A stretch of DNA of 64,000 nt from Meridianimarinicoccus sp044221805 (lineage in GTDB: Bacteria > Pseudomonadota > Alphaproteobacteria > Rhodobacterales > Rhodobacteraceae). Position 1 is the first letter of the stretch; each line of letters starts with the position of its first letter. A model generated the notes under the pieces. That model had not been told where the DNA came from, did no database searches, and saw only the letters and a list, made by a program, of their open reading frames with translations. The translations under genes were made by a program, and so were the position numbers. The DNA is taken from assembly GCA_044221805.1 (NCBI GenBank), contig JBGAOK010000002.1, positions 1 through 64,000 of the forward strand, in the 5' to 3' direction. Shown here piece by piece: positions 34,235 through 41,879 of this stretch.

Positions 34235-35838
34235 GGCGGGGTCCAGCGGTACAGCCAGGTTTCGGATTCAGGTCCGGCCGGGCTCATCAGCGTCAGCTCG
34301 AACTCGACGATCGGGACATCCGTCGTGGGGAAGTCGAACGAGGCGCGCATGCCTTCGCCCTTGGGCAGCGGGCGGAGCGCGACACTGCCGATCTCACGCC
34401 CGGCAGCCAGCGCCTGGACGCTCAGCCCCTCGCTCCAGGCGTCGTCCTTCTGGAAGTCGATCACCATGGTGCGCCGCCCGGCGGCATTCACCGCGACGCC
34501 CGACCGCGCCGCCATCACCCGGGCCAGCGGTGCGGTATCCGGCGGCAGGTCGCTCCAGTGCAGGCGATAGCGGAACTCGTGCCCGGCCTCGTTCGGCGCC
34601 AGCGCGGCGGCCGGCCGCCAGAAGGCGACCACGTTGTCGTGGAACTCGTTGTTGACCGGGATCTCGACAAGGATCACGGCGCCCTTGCCCCAGTTGCCCA
34701 GCGGTTCGACCCAGCAGCTCGGGCGGCGCTCGTAATGCGCCTCGTCGTCCTGGTAGAAATCGAAGTCGCGCTGGCGCTGGGTCAGGCCATAGCCCTGCGG
34801 ATTTTCGTCTGCAAAGGCCGAGACCTGCAGCTTGGTCGGGTTCGCCAGCGACCGCCACAGTCGCCGGCCCGAGCCGGTGATCATCTGCAGCCCCGAACTG
34901 TCATGCACCGCGTCACGGAAATCGTCGACCCCGGCGCGGCGCTGCGGTCCGAAGAAATACATCGAGGTCAAGGGCGCGATGCCGATCCGGTCGAGCACGC
35001 GGCGCGGGAACAGGGTGCAGCGGGTCTGCATCACCGTGGTGTCGCCGGGGGTGATGACGAATTCGAAGGCGCCGGTGCAGGACGGACTTTCCAGAAGTGC
35101 CCGCACCGTCACCTCGGGTGCCTCGGGTTCCGGATGCTCGATCCAGAAATGGCTGAAGCGGGGGAATTCCTCGCCCTGGGGTTCGGCGGTGTCGATGGCC
35201 AGGCCGCGGGACGAGATGCCGTAGATCAGGCCGCGGGACACGGCGCGGAAATAGCTCGCGCCCTGGAACACCACGAACTCGTCCTGCTTGTCCGGCCGGT
35301 TCAGCGGCGCGCGCATCCGGAAGCCGGAATAGCCCATCCAGTCGGGCGGCGGCGTGGTCAGGGCGGTGGTCACGGCGGCCTCGGCGAAGAAGGCCGGGTC
35401 GAAGGTAAAGATGCGCGGATCGAACACCACGTCATAGGTCGTGCCGCCGCTGATGAGCGAAAGCTTGACCGGGTTCGAATAGACCAGCCCCGGCGGCATG
35501 ACGTCGAGCACCATCTGGCTGTCCGCGCCGCCCAGCGGCAGCGAGGTCGGCCGGATCGCCCGGTAGCTGTCGTAGTTCAGCCCGTCGAAGATGCCCGCCA
35601 GCCGCGCCTCGGGTTGCTTGTGGGCCTCGCGCGACAGCCGCCGCGCCTCGTCGACGATCGAGGCATAGGTCCCCGGGATGCCGGTGGTCGGGACAACGAA
35701 GGACGGCGGCTCGACCGCCGCAGGCTCGGCCGGGGGCAGCGTCGGGGCGGCGGGATCCTGGGCGAGCGCCGCGCGCGCGAAGACCTCGGGGAACAGGCCG
35801 GCGACCGCCAGCCCGGCAAAGGCCCGGCGGGTCAGCAT
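34231..35838 (-). CDS. opgI: OpgG/OpgD-family glucan biosynthesis protein (OpgI position)
   Basis: A 535-residue periplasmic protein of the OpgG/OpgD family (GH186), whose E. coli OpgD member cleaves or transglycosylates beta-1,2-glucan. The N-terminus LTRRAFAGLAVAGLFPEVFA with ARAALA carries a twin-arginine (Tat) signal. The beta-sandwich domain has ARRLSREAHKQPEARLAGIF, PTGLVYSNPVKLSLI-type strands and FRMRAPLNRPDKQDEFVVFQ. The conserved core is DFDFYQDDEAHYERRPSCWV-EPLGNWGKG. It is a paralogue of the upstream opgG and overlaps opgH. The symbol follows the R. sphaeroides opgGIH operon. Confidence 0.88.
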   Translation of the reverse strand: MLTRRAFAGLAVAGLFPEVFARAALAQDPAAPTLPPAEPAAVEPPSFVVPTTGIPGTYASIVDEARRLSREAHKQPEARLAGIFDGLNYDSYRAIRPTSLPLGGADSQMVLDVMPPGLVYSNPVKLSLISGGTTYDVVFDPRIFTFDPAFFAEAAVTTALTTPPPDWMGYSGFRMRAPLNRPDKQDEFVVFQGASYFRAVSRGLIYGISSRGLAIDTAEPQGEEFPRFSHFWIEHPEPEAPEVTVRALLESPSCTGAFEFVITPGDTTVMQTRCTLFPRRVLDRIGIAPLTSMYFFGPQRRAGVDDFRDAVHDSSGLQMITGSGRRLWRSLANPTKLQVSAFADENPQGYGLTQRQRDFDFYQDDEAHYERRPSCWVEPLGNWGKGAVILVEIPVNNEFHDNVVAFWRPAAALAPNEAGHEFRYRLHWSDLPPDTAPLARVMAARSGVAVNAAGRRTMVIDFQKDDAWSEGLSVQALAAGREIGSVALRPLPKGEGMRASFDFPTTDVPIVEFELTLMSPAGPESETWLYRWTPP

Positions 35839-35913
35839 GGCGGCACCTGGCTGCCGAAGGCTGCCGGGCAGGACGGGGTCATCTTGGCTTGCCGCAGGTT
35901 CGCCATGCGTTCT

Positions 35914-37530
35914 TCAGGCTTTCTGGTTGGTCCAGGCATCCGCAATCCAGGTCTCGGTCAACGGGACCCCGTCACGGCGCAGGAAGGCACGCAGGCTGAC
36001 CGGCCCGGCGCCATCGGTCGCAAAATCGAAGGTCAGGCGCCAGCGGTCGGTTCCGACAACGCGGAAGGCGCGGATCGGTTCCAGCACCTGTCCGTTCGTC
36101 GCCTCGATGACCGCCTCGACGTCGTCGCCGGTGTCGAGCCCGTCCAGCGCCGGACCCGCGAAGTCGATCGCCATCTTGCCGGTGCCGGCCACGACCGGCT
36201 GTCCGGGGACGCCGCCGCGTCCCTGCCGGGTCGAGACCACCACTGCCACCGCGTCCGGCGTCGGGTCTTGCGGGACCCAGTCGATCTCGTAGTCGAAGCT
36301 CAGTGCCTGGCCCCGGGTCGCGGGGGTTTCCGGCACCCAGTAGGCGACGATGTTGTCGAAGGTCTCGTCGTCGGTGGGGATCTGGATCAGTTGCACCGCG
36401 CCGCGGCCCCAGTCGCCAAGCGGCTTCACCCAGGCCGAGGGGCGCTTGTCGTAGAACACGCCGTCGTCCTGATAGTTCTCGAAGTCGCGGTCGCGCTGGA
36501 TCAGGCCGAAGCCGCGCGGGTTGGTGTCAAAGAAGCTCGATGCGGTCAGGTAGGGCGGGTCGTTCAGCGGGCGCCAGATCCGCTCGCCCGCGCCGGTGGC
36601 CAGGGCCAGGCCGTCGCTGTCGTGGATCTCGGGCCGCCAGTCGTCGCCACTGATCCGGTCGCGTTCCGAATACCAGTACATGCTGGTCAGCGGCGCGATG
36701 CCCAGGCGTTCCACGTCATCGCGCATGAACAGCCGGGCCGAGACGCGGATCTTGTGCCCTTCGCCTTCGGCGCCCTTGGTCAGGCCGAAGTCATAGGCGC
36801 CGGCCACCGAGGGGCTGTCGAGGAAGGCCCAGACCGACACGTCCTCGCCCTCGTGCTCGGACGGTCCGAGCCAGAAGGCGGTGAAGCGCGGGAATTCCTC
36901 GGGCTTCGACAGGCCGGTGTCGATGGCGAGGCCACGGGCGGAGAGGCCATACTGATGCTCGGGCCCGTCGGTGCGGAAGTAGGACGCACCCAGGAACGAC
37001 ACCCAGTCCGGTTGCAGGCCGGGGCGCATCACCCGGAAGCCGGCATAGCCGAAGCCCGGCGGCAGGTCGTGGGCGGGGCTGTCCTCGGGCATGTCGAAGA
37101 CGTCCTCGGTATAGAGAACCTCCTGCACCTTGCCCGCACCGTCGCGCAGGTAGATGCGCACCGGCTGCGGGAAGAACCGGCCCGGGTGGAACAGCTGGAT
37201 TTCGGCGTCCGAGCCCTTGGGCGTCAGGGTCGCGTCCTTGCGGTAGGTGATCCGCCAATGGGCGTCATAGTCGATCTTGTCGATCAGGTCCGGCGCCGGG
37301 ACCACCGCCGGCATGAACGGGCGCATCGCCGAATCCCGGGCCTGCGCCACCAGCGCGTCGAAAGTGAAGTCCTGCGCCGGACCCAGCGGCACGGTATCGG
37401 CCAAAGCGCGCCGGGCCGGCAGGGCGCCCGCCGCCAGCGCGGCCGCGATGACGCTCAGGAAACCGCGGCGGGTCGGGCCAGTCGGCCCGGGTCTGGTGCT
37501 GCGTTCTTGACCGACGTGTTTCATGTCCAT
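35914..37530 (-). CDS. opgG: Osmoregulated periplasmic glucan biosynthesis protein OpgG
   Basis: A 538-residue OpgG (MdoG) protein that acts on the nascent glucan in the periplasm. A Tat-type signal is visible (PTRRGFLSVIAAALAAGALP, then ARRALA). Typical family sequence follows: FTFDALVAQARDSAMRPF, DAEIQLFHPGRFFPQPVRIY, GYAGFRVMRPG and LIQRDRDFENYQDDGVFYDK-RPSAWVKPLGDWGRGAV. I use the ATG at 37530 because GGAAGG is spaced 5 bases from it; ATG 37524 is an alternative. It is the first gene of opgG-opgI-opgH, with 75 bases to opgI and a likely promoter at 37610-37637. Confidence 0.93.
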   Translation of the reverse strand: MDMKHVGQERSTRPGPTGPTRRGFLSVIAAALAAGALPARRALADTVPLGPAQDFTFDALVAQARDSAMRPFMPAVVPAPDLIDKIDYDAHWRITYRKDATLTPKGSDAEIQLFHPGRFFPQPVRIYLRDGAGKVQEVLYTEDVFDMPEDSPAHDLPPGFGYAGFRVMRPGLQPDWVSFLGASYFRTDGPEHQYGLSARGLAIDTGLSKPEEFPRFTAFWLGPSEHEGEDVSVWAFLDSPSVAGAYDFGLTKGAEGEGHKIRVSARLFMRDDVERLGIAPLTSMYWYSERDRISGDDWRPEIHDSDGLALATGAGERIWRPLNDPPYLTASSFFDTNPRGFGLIQRDRDFENYQDDGVFYDKRPSAWVKPLGDWGRGAVQLIQIPTDDETFDNIVAYWVPETPATRGQALSFDYEIDWVPQDPTPDAVAVVVSTRQGRGGVPGQPVVAGTGKMAIDFAGPALDGLDTGDDVEAVIEATNGQVLEPIRAFRVVGTDRWRLTFDFATDGAGPVSLRAFLRRDGVPLTETWIADAWTNQKA

Positions 37531-37951
37531 CCCTGCCTTCCCTGTTGCCCCCGGATTGCGCCGCCCCCGATGCGGGCGGTTCCGGCGATCATGCGCTCCT
37601 GGCTGGCCCATCGTAGACCCGAAGCCGACGCGATCAACATGCGGCCTGCGCGACGGGCCGAGCCGGAGCCTGTCGACCGGGAACACTGGCTGCCATCGCG
37701 GTGCCCGTGGCGCGCGGCGCGGCCGACAGGCCCTGTGCGGCACGAGTCCGCGCGCCCTTGTGCCGATACTGCGCCGGAACCGAGCATTTCGGATGCATTG
37801 CGGCCCTTCGTGTCACCTGTCCGGGTGCAGACGGAGATTCGTCCACGACGGTCGTTTACCAGTCCCTGAGCGCCGGTCCAGTGGTCATGCCAAGTGTCCG
37901 GTCCGCTGTGGATATTCTGCACCGCAGCGACGTCGCGCCGCGGCGCCGGGG
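37531..37951 (-). promoter_or_regulatory. Upstream region of opgG, after gyrB
   Basis: About 420 bases with no credible gene; open frames here are unsupported. It holds a likely leftward promoter (37610-37637) and, next to the gyrB stop, the 12-base GC palindrome GCGCCGCGGCGC at 37935-37946. Nothing else stands out. Confidence 0.5.
37610..37637 (-). promoter_or_regulatory. Candidate opgG promoter
   Basis: On the minus strand TTGATC (plus 37632-37637) and TACGAT (plus 37610-37615) are separated by 16 bases, about 80 bases before the opgG start. It is a reasonable sigma-70 promoter for a high-GC alphaproteobacterium. Confidence 0.45.
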
Positions 37952-40369
37952 TCAGAAATCGAGGTGCTCGACCCTGAGCGCATTGGCTTGGATGAACTCG
38001 CGCCGCGGCTCGACCACATCACCCATCAGCTTGGTGAAGATGTCGTCGGCCTCGGCCACGTCCTCGATGCGGACCTGCAGCAAGGTCCGCGCCTCGGGGT
38101 CGAGGGTGGTTTCCCACAACTGGTCGGGGTTCATCTCGCCCAGCCCCTTGTAGCGCTGGAGCGCCAGCCCGCGTTCGCCCTCGTTCAGGATCGCAGTCAG
38201 AAGGTCGACCGGCCCGTGGATCGGTAGGCCCTTGTCGCGGCGGATCAGCTCGGCAGGCTGGGCGTAGGTGTCCTGCAACGGCTTCGTCATCGCGCCGAGC
38301 CGCCGCGCCTCGCCCGAGCGCAGGGCGGGACCGTCGATGGTGCGCACCTCGTCCACGCCGCGGAGCGCGCGGACCAGCCGGATGCCGCGGTCCTGGGTCG
38401 GCCGCCCGTGCCAGCCGCGTTCGTACTCGACCGCGATCTGGTCCAGCCGCGCCGCCACCACATCGGCCAGCGCCTGCAGGTCGCCATCCGCCGCGCCGGG
38501 CAGGAAGGCCCCGGAAATCGCCGCCTGCTCGAGGATGGCCTGCGGATAGTGGGTCGGGAAATGCTGCAGGATCCGGCGCACCTGCCGGGCCTCGTCGACC
38601 ACCCGGCGCAGGTCCTGGCCGGCGATTTCCTCGCCGTTGCCCAGCCGCAGTGCGGCACCCTCGATGCCCATCTCCATCAGGTAGTCGTCCAGCGCCGCCT
38701 GATCCTTCAGGTAGACCTCGGACTTGCCGCGGCTGACCTTGTAGAGCGGCGGCTGGGCGATGTAGAGGAAGCCGCCCTCGATCACCTGCGGCATCTGCCG
38801 GAAGAAGAAGGTGAGCAGCAGCGTGCGGATATGCGCGCCGTCCACGTCGGCGTCGGTCATGATGATGATCTTGTGATAGCGCAGCTTGTCGATGTCGAAC
38901 TCGTCCCGGCCGATGCCGGTGCCGAGCGCGGTGATCAGGGTGCCGATCTCCTGGCTGCCGAGCATCCGGTCGAAGCGGGCGCGCTCGACGTTCAGGATCT
39001 TGCCCCTGAGCGGCAGCACCGCCTGGTTGGCCCGCGAGCGGCCCTGCTTGGCCGAGCCGCCGGCGCTGTCGCCCTCGACCAGGAACAGCTCGCGGTCGGC
39101 CGGTTCGCGGGCCTGGCAGTCGGCCAGCTTGCCCGGCAGGGACGCGATGTCGAGCGCGGACTTCTTCCGGGTCAGTTCGCGCGCGCGGCGCGCCGCCTCG
39201 CGGGCCAGCGCCGCCTCGACGATCTTGCCGACCACGGTGCGGGCCTCGTTCGGATGTTCCTCGAACCATTCGGCCAGTTTCTCGTTCAACAGCCCCTCGA
39301 CCGCCGGTCGGACCTCGGAGGACACCAGCTTGTCCTTGGTCTGGCTGGAGAATTTCGGGTCCGGCACCTTCACCGACAACACGCAGGTCAGCCCCTCGCG
39401 GGCATCGTCGCCCGAAAAGGTCACCTTCTCGCGCCGGGCGAGGCCCGAGGTGTTGGCATAGCCGTTGATGGTCCGGGTCAGGGCGCCGCGGAAACCGGCC
39501 AGATGGGTGCCGCCATCCCGCTGGGGGATGTTGTTGGTGAAGGGCAGCATCATCTCGTTGTAGCCGTCATTCCACCACAGCGCGGCCTCGATGCCGATGC
39601 CGTCGCGTTCACCCTCGATGAAGACCGGGTCGGGGATCAAGGGCGTCTTGGACCGGTCGAGCCAGCGGACGAATTCGCGCACGCCGCCGTCATAGTGCAG
39701 TTCGGCCCGAAGCGGTTCGGCGGGGCGTTCGTCTTCCAGCAGGATGCGCACGCCCGAGTTCAGGAAGGCCAGTTCGCGCAGGCGGTTTTCCAGCGTCTTG
39801 AAGCTGTAGTCGAGGTTCGAGAAGGTCTTGTCCGAGGCGAGGAAGCGCACCATGGAGCCGGTCCGCCCTGGTGTCTCGCCCACGACGCGCAGGTGTTCGA
39901 CCGTCTCGCCCATCTCGAAGCGGGCGTAGTGCTCCTTGCCCTCGCGCCAGACGGTCAGGTCGAGCCAGTCCGACAGGGCGTTCACCACGGACACGCCGAC
40001 GCCGTGCAGGCCACCGGAAACCTTGTAGGAATTCTGGTTGAACTTGCCGCCTGCGTGAAGCTGGGTCATGATCACCTCGGCCGCCGAGACGCCTTCGCCC
40101 TCGTGGATCCCGACCGGCACGCCGCGGCCGTTGTCGGTGACCGAGACCGAATTGTCGGCGTGGATCTTCACCTCGACCCGGGTGGCGTGGCCGGCCAGCA
40201 CCTCGTCGATGCCGTTGTCCACCACCTCATACACCATGTGGTGGAGCCCCGAGCCGTCGTCGGTGTCGCCGATATACATCCCCGGCCGCTTGCGGACCGC
40301 TTCCAGGCCTTTGAGAACCATGATGGAATCGGCGCCGTATTCGATCTGGGACGAGGCGGGTTCGGCCAT
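37952..40369 (-). CDS. gyrB: DNA gyrase subunit B
   Basis: The ATPase subunit of gyrase, which introduces negative supercoils. The 805-residue protein has the GHKL ATP-binding motifs EVVDNGIDEVLAG, DNGRGVPVGIH and GGLHGVGVSVVNAL. The TOPRIM motif is FLVEGDSAGGSAKQGRSRA with IIMTDADVDGAHIRTLLL, and the C-terminus has RYKGLGEMNPDQLWETTLDP. The start at 40369 (MAEPASSQIEYGADS) has an AAGGA in front. It is the end of the dnaA-dnaN-recF-gyrB series. Confidence 0.97.
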   Translation of the reverse strand: MAEPASSQIEYGADSIMVLKGLEAVRKRPGMYIGDTDDGSGLHHMVYEVVDNGIDEVLAGHATRVEVKIHADNSVSVTDNGRGVPVGIHEGEGVSAAEVIMTQLHAGGKFNQNSYKVSGGLHGVGVSVVNALSDWLDLTVWREGKEHYARFEMGETVEHLRVVGETPGRTGSMVRFLASDKTFSNLDYSFKTLENRLRELAFLNSGVRILLEDERPAEPLRAELHYDGGVREFVRWLDRSKTPLIPDPVFIEGERDGIGIEAALWWNDGYNEMMLPFTNNIPQRDGGTHLAGFRGALTRTINGYANTSGLARREKVTFSGDDAREGLTCVLSVKVPDPKFSSQTKDKLVSSEVRPAVEGLLNEKLAEWFEEHPNEARTVVGKIVEAALAREAARRARELTRKKSALDIASLPGKLADCQAREPADRELFLVEGDSAGGSAKQGRSRANQAVLPLRGKILNVERARFDRMLGSQEIGTLITALGTGIGRDEFDIDKLRYHKIIIMTDADVDGAHIRTLLLTFFFRQMPQVIEGGFLYIAQPPLYKVSRGKSEVYLKDQAALDDYLMEMGIEGAALRLGNGEEIAGQDLRRVVDEARQVRRILQHFPTHYPQAILEQAAISGAFLPGAADGDLQALADVVAARLDQIAVEYERGWHGRPTQDRGIRLVRALRGVDEVRTIDGPALRSGEARRLGAMTKPLQDTYAQPAELIRRDKGLPIHGPVDLLTAILNEGERGLALQRYKGLGEMNPDQLWETTLDPEARTLLQVRIEDVAEADDIFTKLMGDVVEPRREFIQANALRVEHLDF

Positions 40370-40539
40370 GCGGAGCAGTCCTTTTTCTTGTTCCCGGCTT
40401 ATAGACGGCGGGGGTGGCAATGTCACGCCTCGGCACGGCGGCAGCGCGGAACGTGCCGGCGGGGGGCCGCCAACCGGACTGAGGATCCTGTTGCGGGACT
40501 GTAACAGTTGCCGGTCCGTCAACGCCGGGACTCGGCGTC

Positions 40540-40553
40540 TTGATCCACATCAA
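40540..40553. promoter_or_regulatory. FNR/FnrL box upstream of ompW
   Basis: TTGAT at 40540-40544, four bases, and ATCAA at 40549-40553: a perfect match to the FNR-family consensus. It lies 74 bases upstream of the ompW start, a position suited to activation under low oxygen. Confidence 0.8.
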
Positions 40554-40626
40554 GGCCGATTCTGCGGCGCGGCAGCATGGAGGCGGCCAGAACTCCGCTA
40601 GTTCCCTGCAAGAAAAGGAAAAAGCC

Positions 40627-41268
40627 ATGATGCGGTACATGATTTCTGGGTCGCTGGCCGCCCTTCTCGCCACTGTCGCGGCTCCGGTTCTGGCCCAGTC
40701 GGCCGGCGACTGGAGTGTCGGCGCCGGGCTTGCCTACATCCTTCCCCAGGACGACAACGGCACCATCGAGGGCACCACCACCGACATCGTGGTCGGCGAT
40801 GCGACCGGCCTCACGCTGACGGGCGAATACTTCGTCTATCAGAACGTCGGCGTCGAACTGCTGCTGGCCTGGCCGTTCACCCACGACATCTCGCTCGATC
40901 TGCCGGCCGGTGACACCAAGGTCGCCGACACCCAGCAGCTGCCGCCGGTCCTGTCGCTGCAGTACCACTTCAACGGCACCGCCGGTGCGGGCAGCGTGTC
41001 ACCCTTCGTCGGCGTCGGCGTGAACTACACGACCTTCTTCAACACCGACACGACCGGGATGCTGTCGGGCACCGACCTCGACCTCGGCGACAGCTGGGGC
41101 GCGGCCTTCCATGCCGGCGTCGATTACAAGGCGAGCGAGAAGGACATCGTCCGGGTCGACGTGCGCTACATCGACATCGAGACCGAGGCGGAACTGGACG
41201 GGCAGAAGCTGGATGACGTGGCGATCAACCCCTGGGTGTTCGGCATGTCCTACGTCCGGATGTTCTGA
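40627..41268 (+). CDS. ompW: OmpW-family outer-membrane beta-barrel protein
   Basis: A 213-residue small porin-like protein. The signal peptide (RYMISGSLAALLATVAAPVLAQ) is followed by alternating strands: WSVGAGLAYILPQDDNG, LTLTGEYFVYQNVGVELLLA, LPPVLSLQYHFN, VSPFVGVGVNYTTFF, WGAAFHAGVDY and a C-terminal INPWVFGMSYVRMF ending in Phe, as expected for BAM recognition. OmpW forms an eight-stranded hydrophobic channel. An AAGGA precedes ATG 40627. The perfect FNR box upstream suggests oxygen control, as known for E. coli ompW. Confidence 0.9.
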   Translation: MMRYMISGSLAALLATVAAPVLAQSAGDWSVGAGLAYILPQDDNGTIEGTTTDIVVGDATGLTLTGEYFVYQNVGVELLLAWPFTHDISLDLPAGDTKVADTQQLPPVLSLQYHFNGTAGAGSVSPFVGVGVNYTTFFNTDTTGMLSGTDLDLGDSWGAAFHAGVDYKASEKDIVRVDVRYIDIETEAELDGQKLDDVAINPWVFGMSYVRMF

Positions 41269-41291
41269 GCCAAGGCTCCCGGGCCGGTAGG

Positions 41292-41310
41292 GCGCGCCGA
41301 TGCGGCGCGC
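41292..41310. terminator. Hairpin between convergent ompW and VOC genes
   Basis: GCGCGCCG at 41292-41299 pairs with CGGCGCGC at 41303-41310 around loop ATG. It lies between the two stop codons and could act in both directions; no T run follows. Confidence 0.5.
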
Positions 41311-41730
41311 TCAGCCGGCCAGCCAGCCTTCTGCATCCAGCGGCCAGAACGGGTTGTGTGCCACTTCCCAGACATGGCCGTCAGGATCGGCGTAGTAGCC
41401 CGAATAGCCGCCCCAGAACACCGGCTCGGGCGGCTTCAGGGCTTGGGCGCCGGCCGCCAGCGCCTGAGCGAAGGCGGTATCCACCCCGGCCCGGTCGACG
41501 AAGTTCTGCGCCAGTGTGACCGCGCCGGTGCCAAGCGTGGTGTCCGGCCGGCCCTGATCGGCGGCCAGGTCGTCCCGCCCGAACAGCGCCAGGGCAAATC
41601 CGCCCATCCGGTAGAAGGCGATGCCGTCCGTGGCCTCGGTCGGCACCCAGCCGAGCGCGCCGTAGAAGGCCTTGGCCCGTTCCAGATCGGCGACGCCGAG
41701 GGTGATCAGGGTGATGCGCTGGGGCGTCAT
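41311..41730 (-). CDS. VOC-family (glyoxalase/dioxygenase fold) protein
   Basis: A 139-residue protein of the vicinal oxygen chelate superfamily, with ITLITLGVADLERAKAFYGA, GIAFYRMGGFALALFGR and the C-terminal YYADPDGHVWEVAHNPFWPL that supplies a metal-ligand Glu. Members act as glyoxalases, isomerases, dioxygenases or antibiotic-binding proteins; the substrate here is unknown. The start at 41730 is the family N-terminus; the frame stays open far upstream only as a shadow of recF. Confidence 0.88.
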   Translation of the reverse strand: MTPQRITLITLGVADLERAKAFYGALGWVPTEATDGIAFYRMGGFALALFGRDDLAADQGRPDTTLGTGAVTLAQNFVDRAGVDTAFAQALAAGAQALKPPEPVFWGGYSGYYADPDGHVWEVAHNPFWPLDAEGWLAG

Positions 41731-41804
41731 GGCCGGGGTCCTTCTGTCGAAGCCGCTGATGTGATGCCGGTACCGGCGGTCGGCCTTATGAGGCGCTTTC
41801 CTTT

Positions 41805-41855
41805 GGGGCTCTGCCCATCGGGGGCTCTGCCCCCGATCCCCCGGAGTATTTTTTC
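41805..41855. repeat. Rhodobacterales-type intergenic repeat with hairpin
   Basis: Two close copies of GGGGCTCTGCCC (41805-41816 and 41821-41832). The second forms a perfect stem, ATCGGGGGC at 41817-41825 with GCCCCCGAT at 41829-41837, loop TCT. It is followed by CCCCGGAGTATTTTTTCC and an AAGAAGAAGG stretch. This GCTCTGCCCC...GGAGTATTTTT pattern recurs between genes in many Rhodobacteraceae genomes. It sits between recF and the VOC gene and may act as a terminator. Confidence 0.6.
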
Positions 41856-41879
41856 CAAGAAGAAGGCAGGGGGAAGGGG

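Noticed and set aside
34558..37869. A very long (1103-codon) rightward open frame opposite opgG and opgI
   Set aside because: It is antisense to two well-conserved genes, is rich in Arg, Gly, Ala, Asp and His as expected for shadows in high-GC DNA, and contains no recognisable domain.
38408..40504. A 698-codon rightward open frame opposite gyrB
   Set aside because: Antisense shadow of gyrB with biased composition and no motif.
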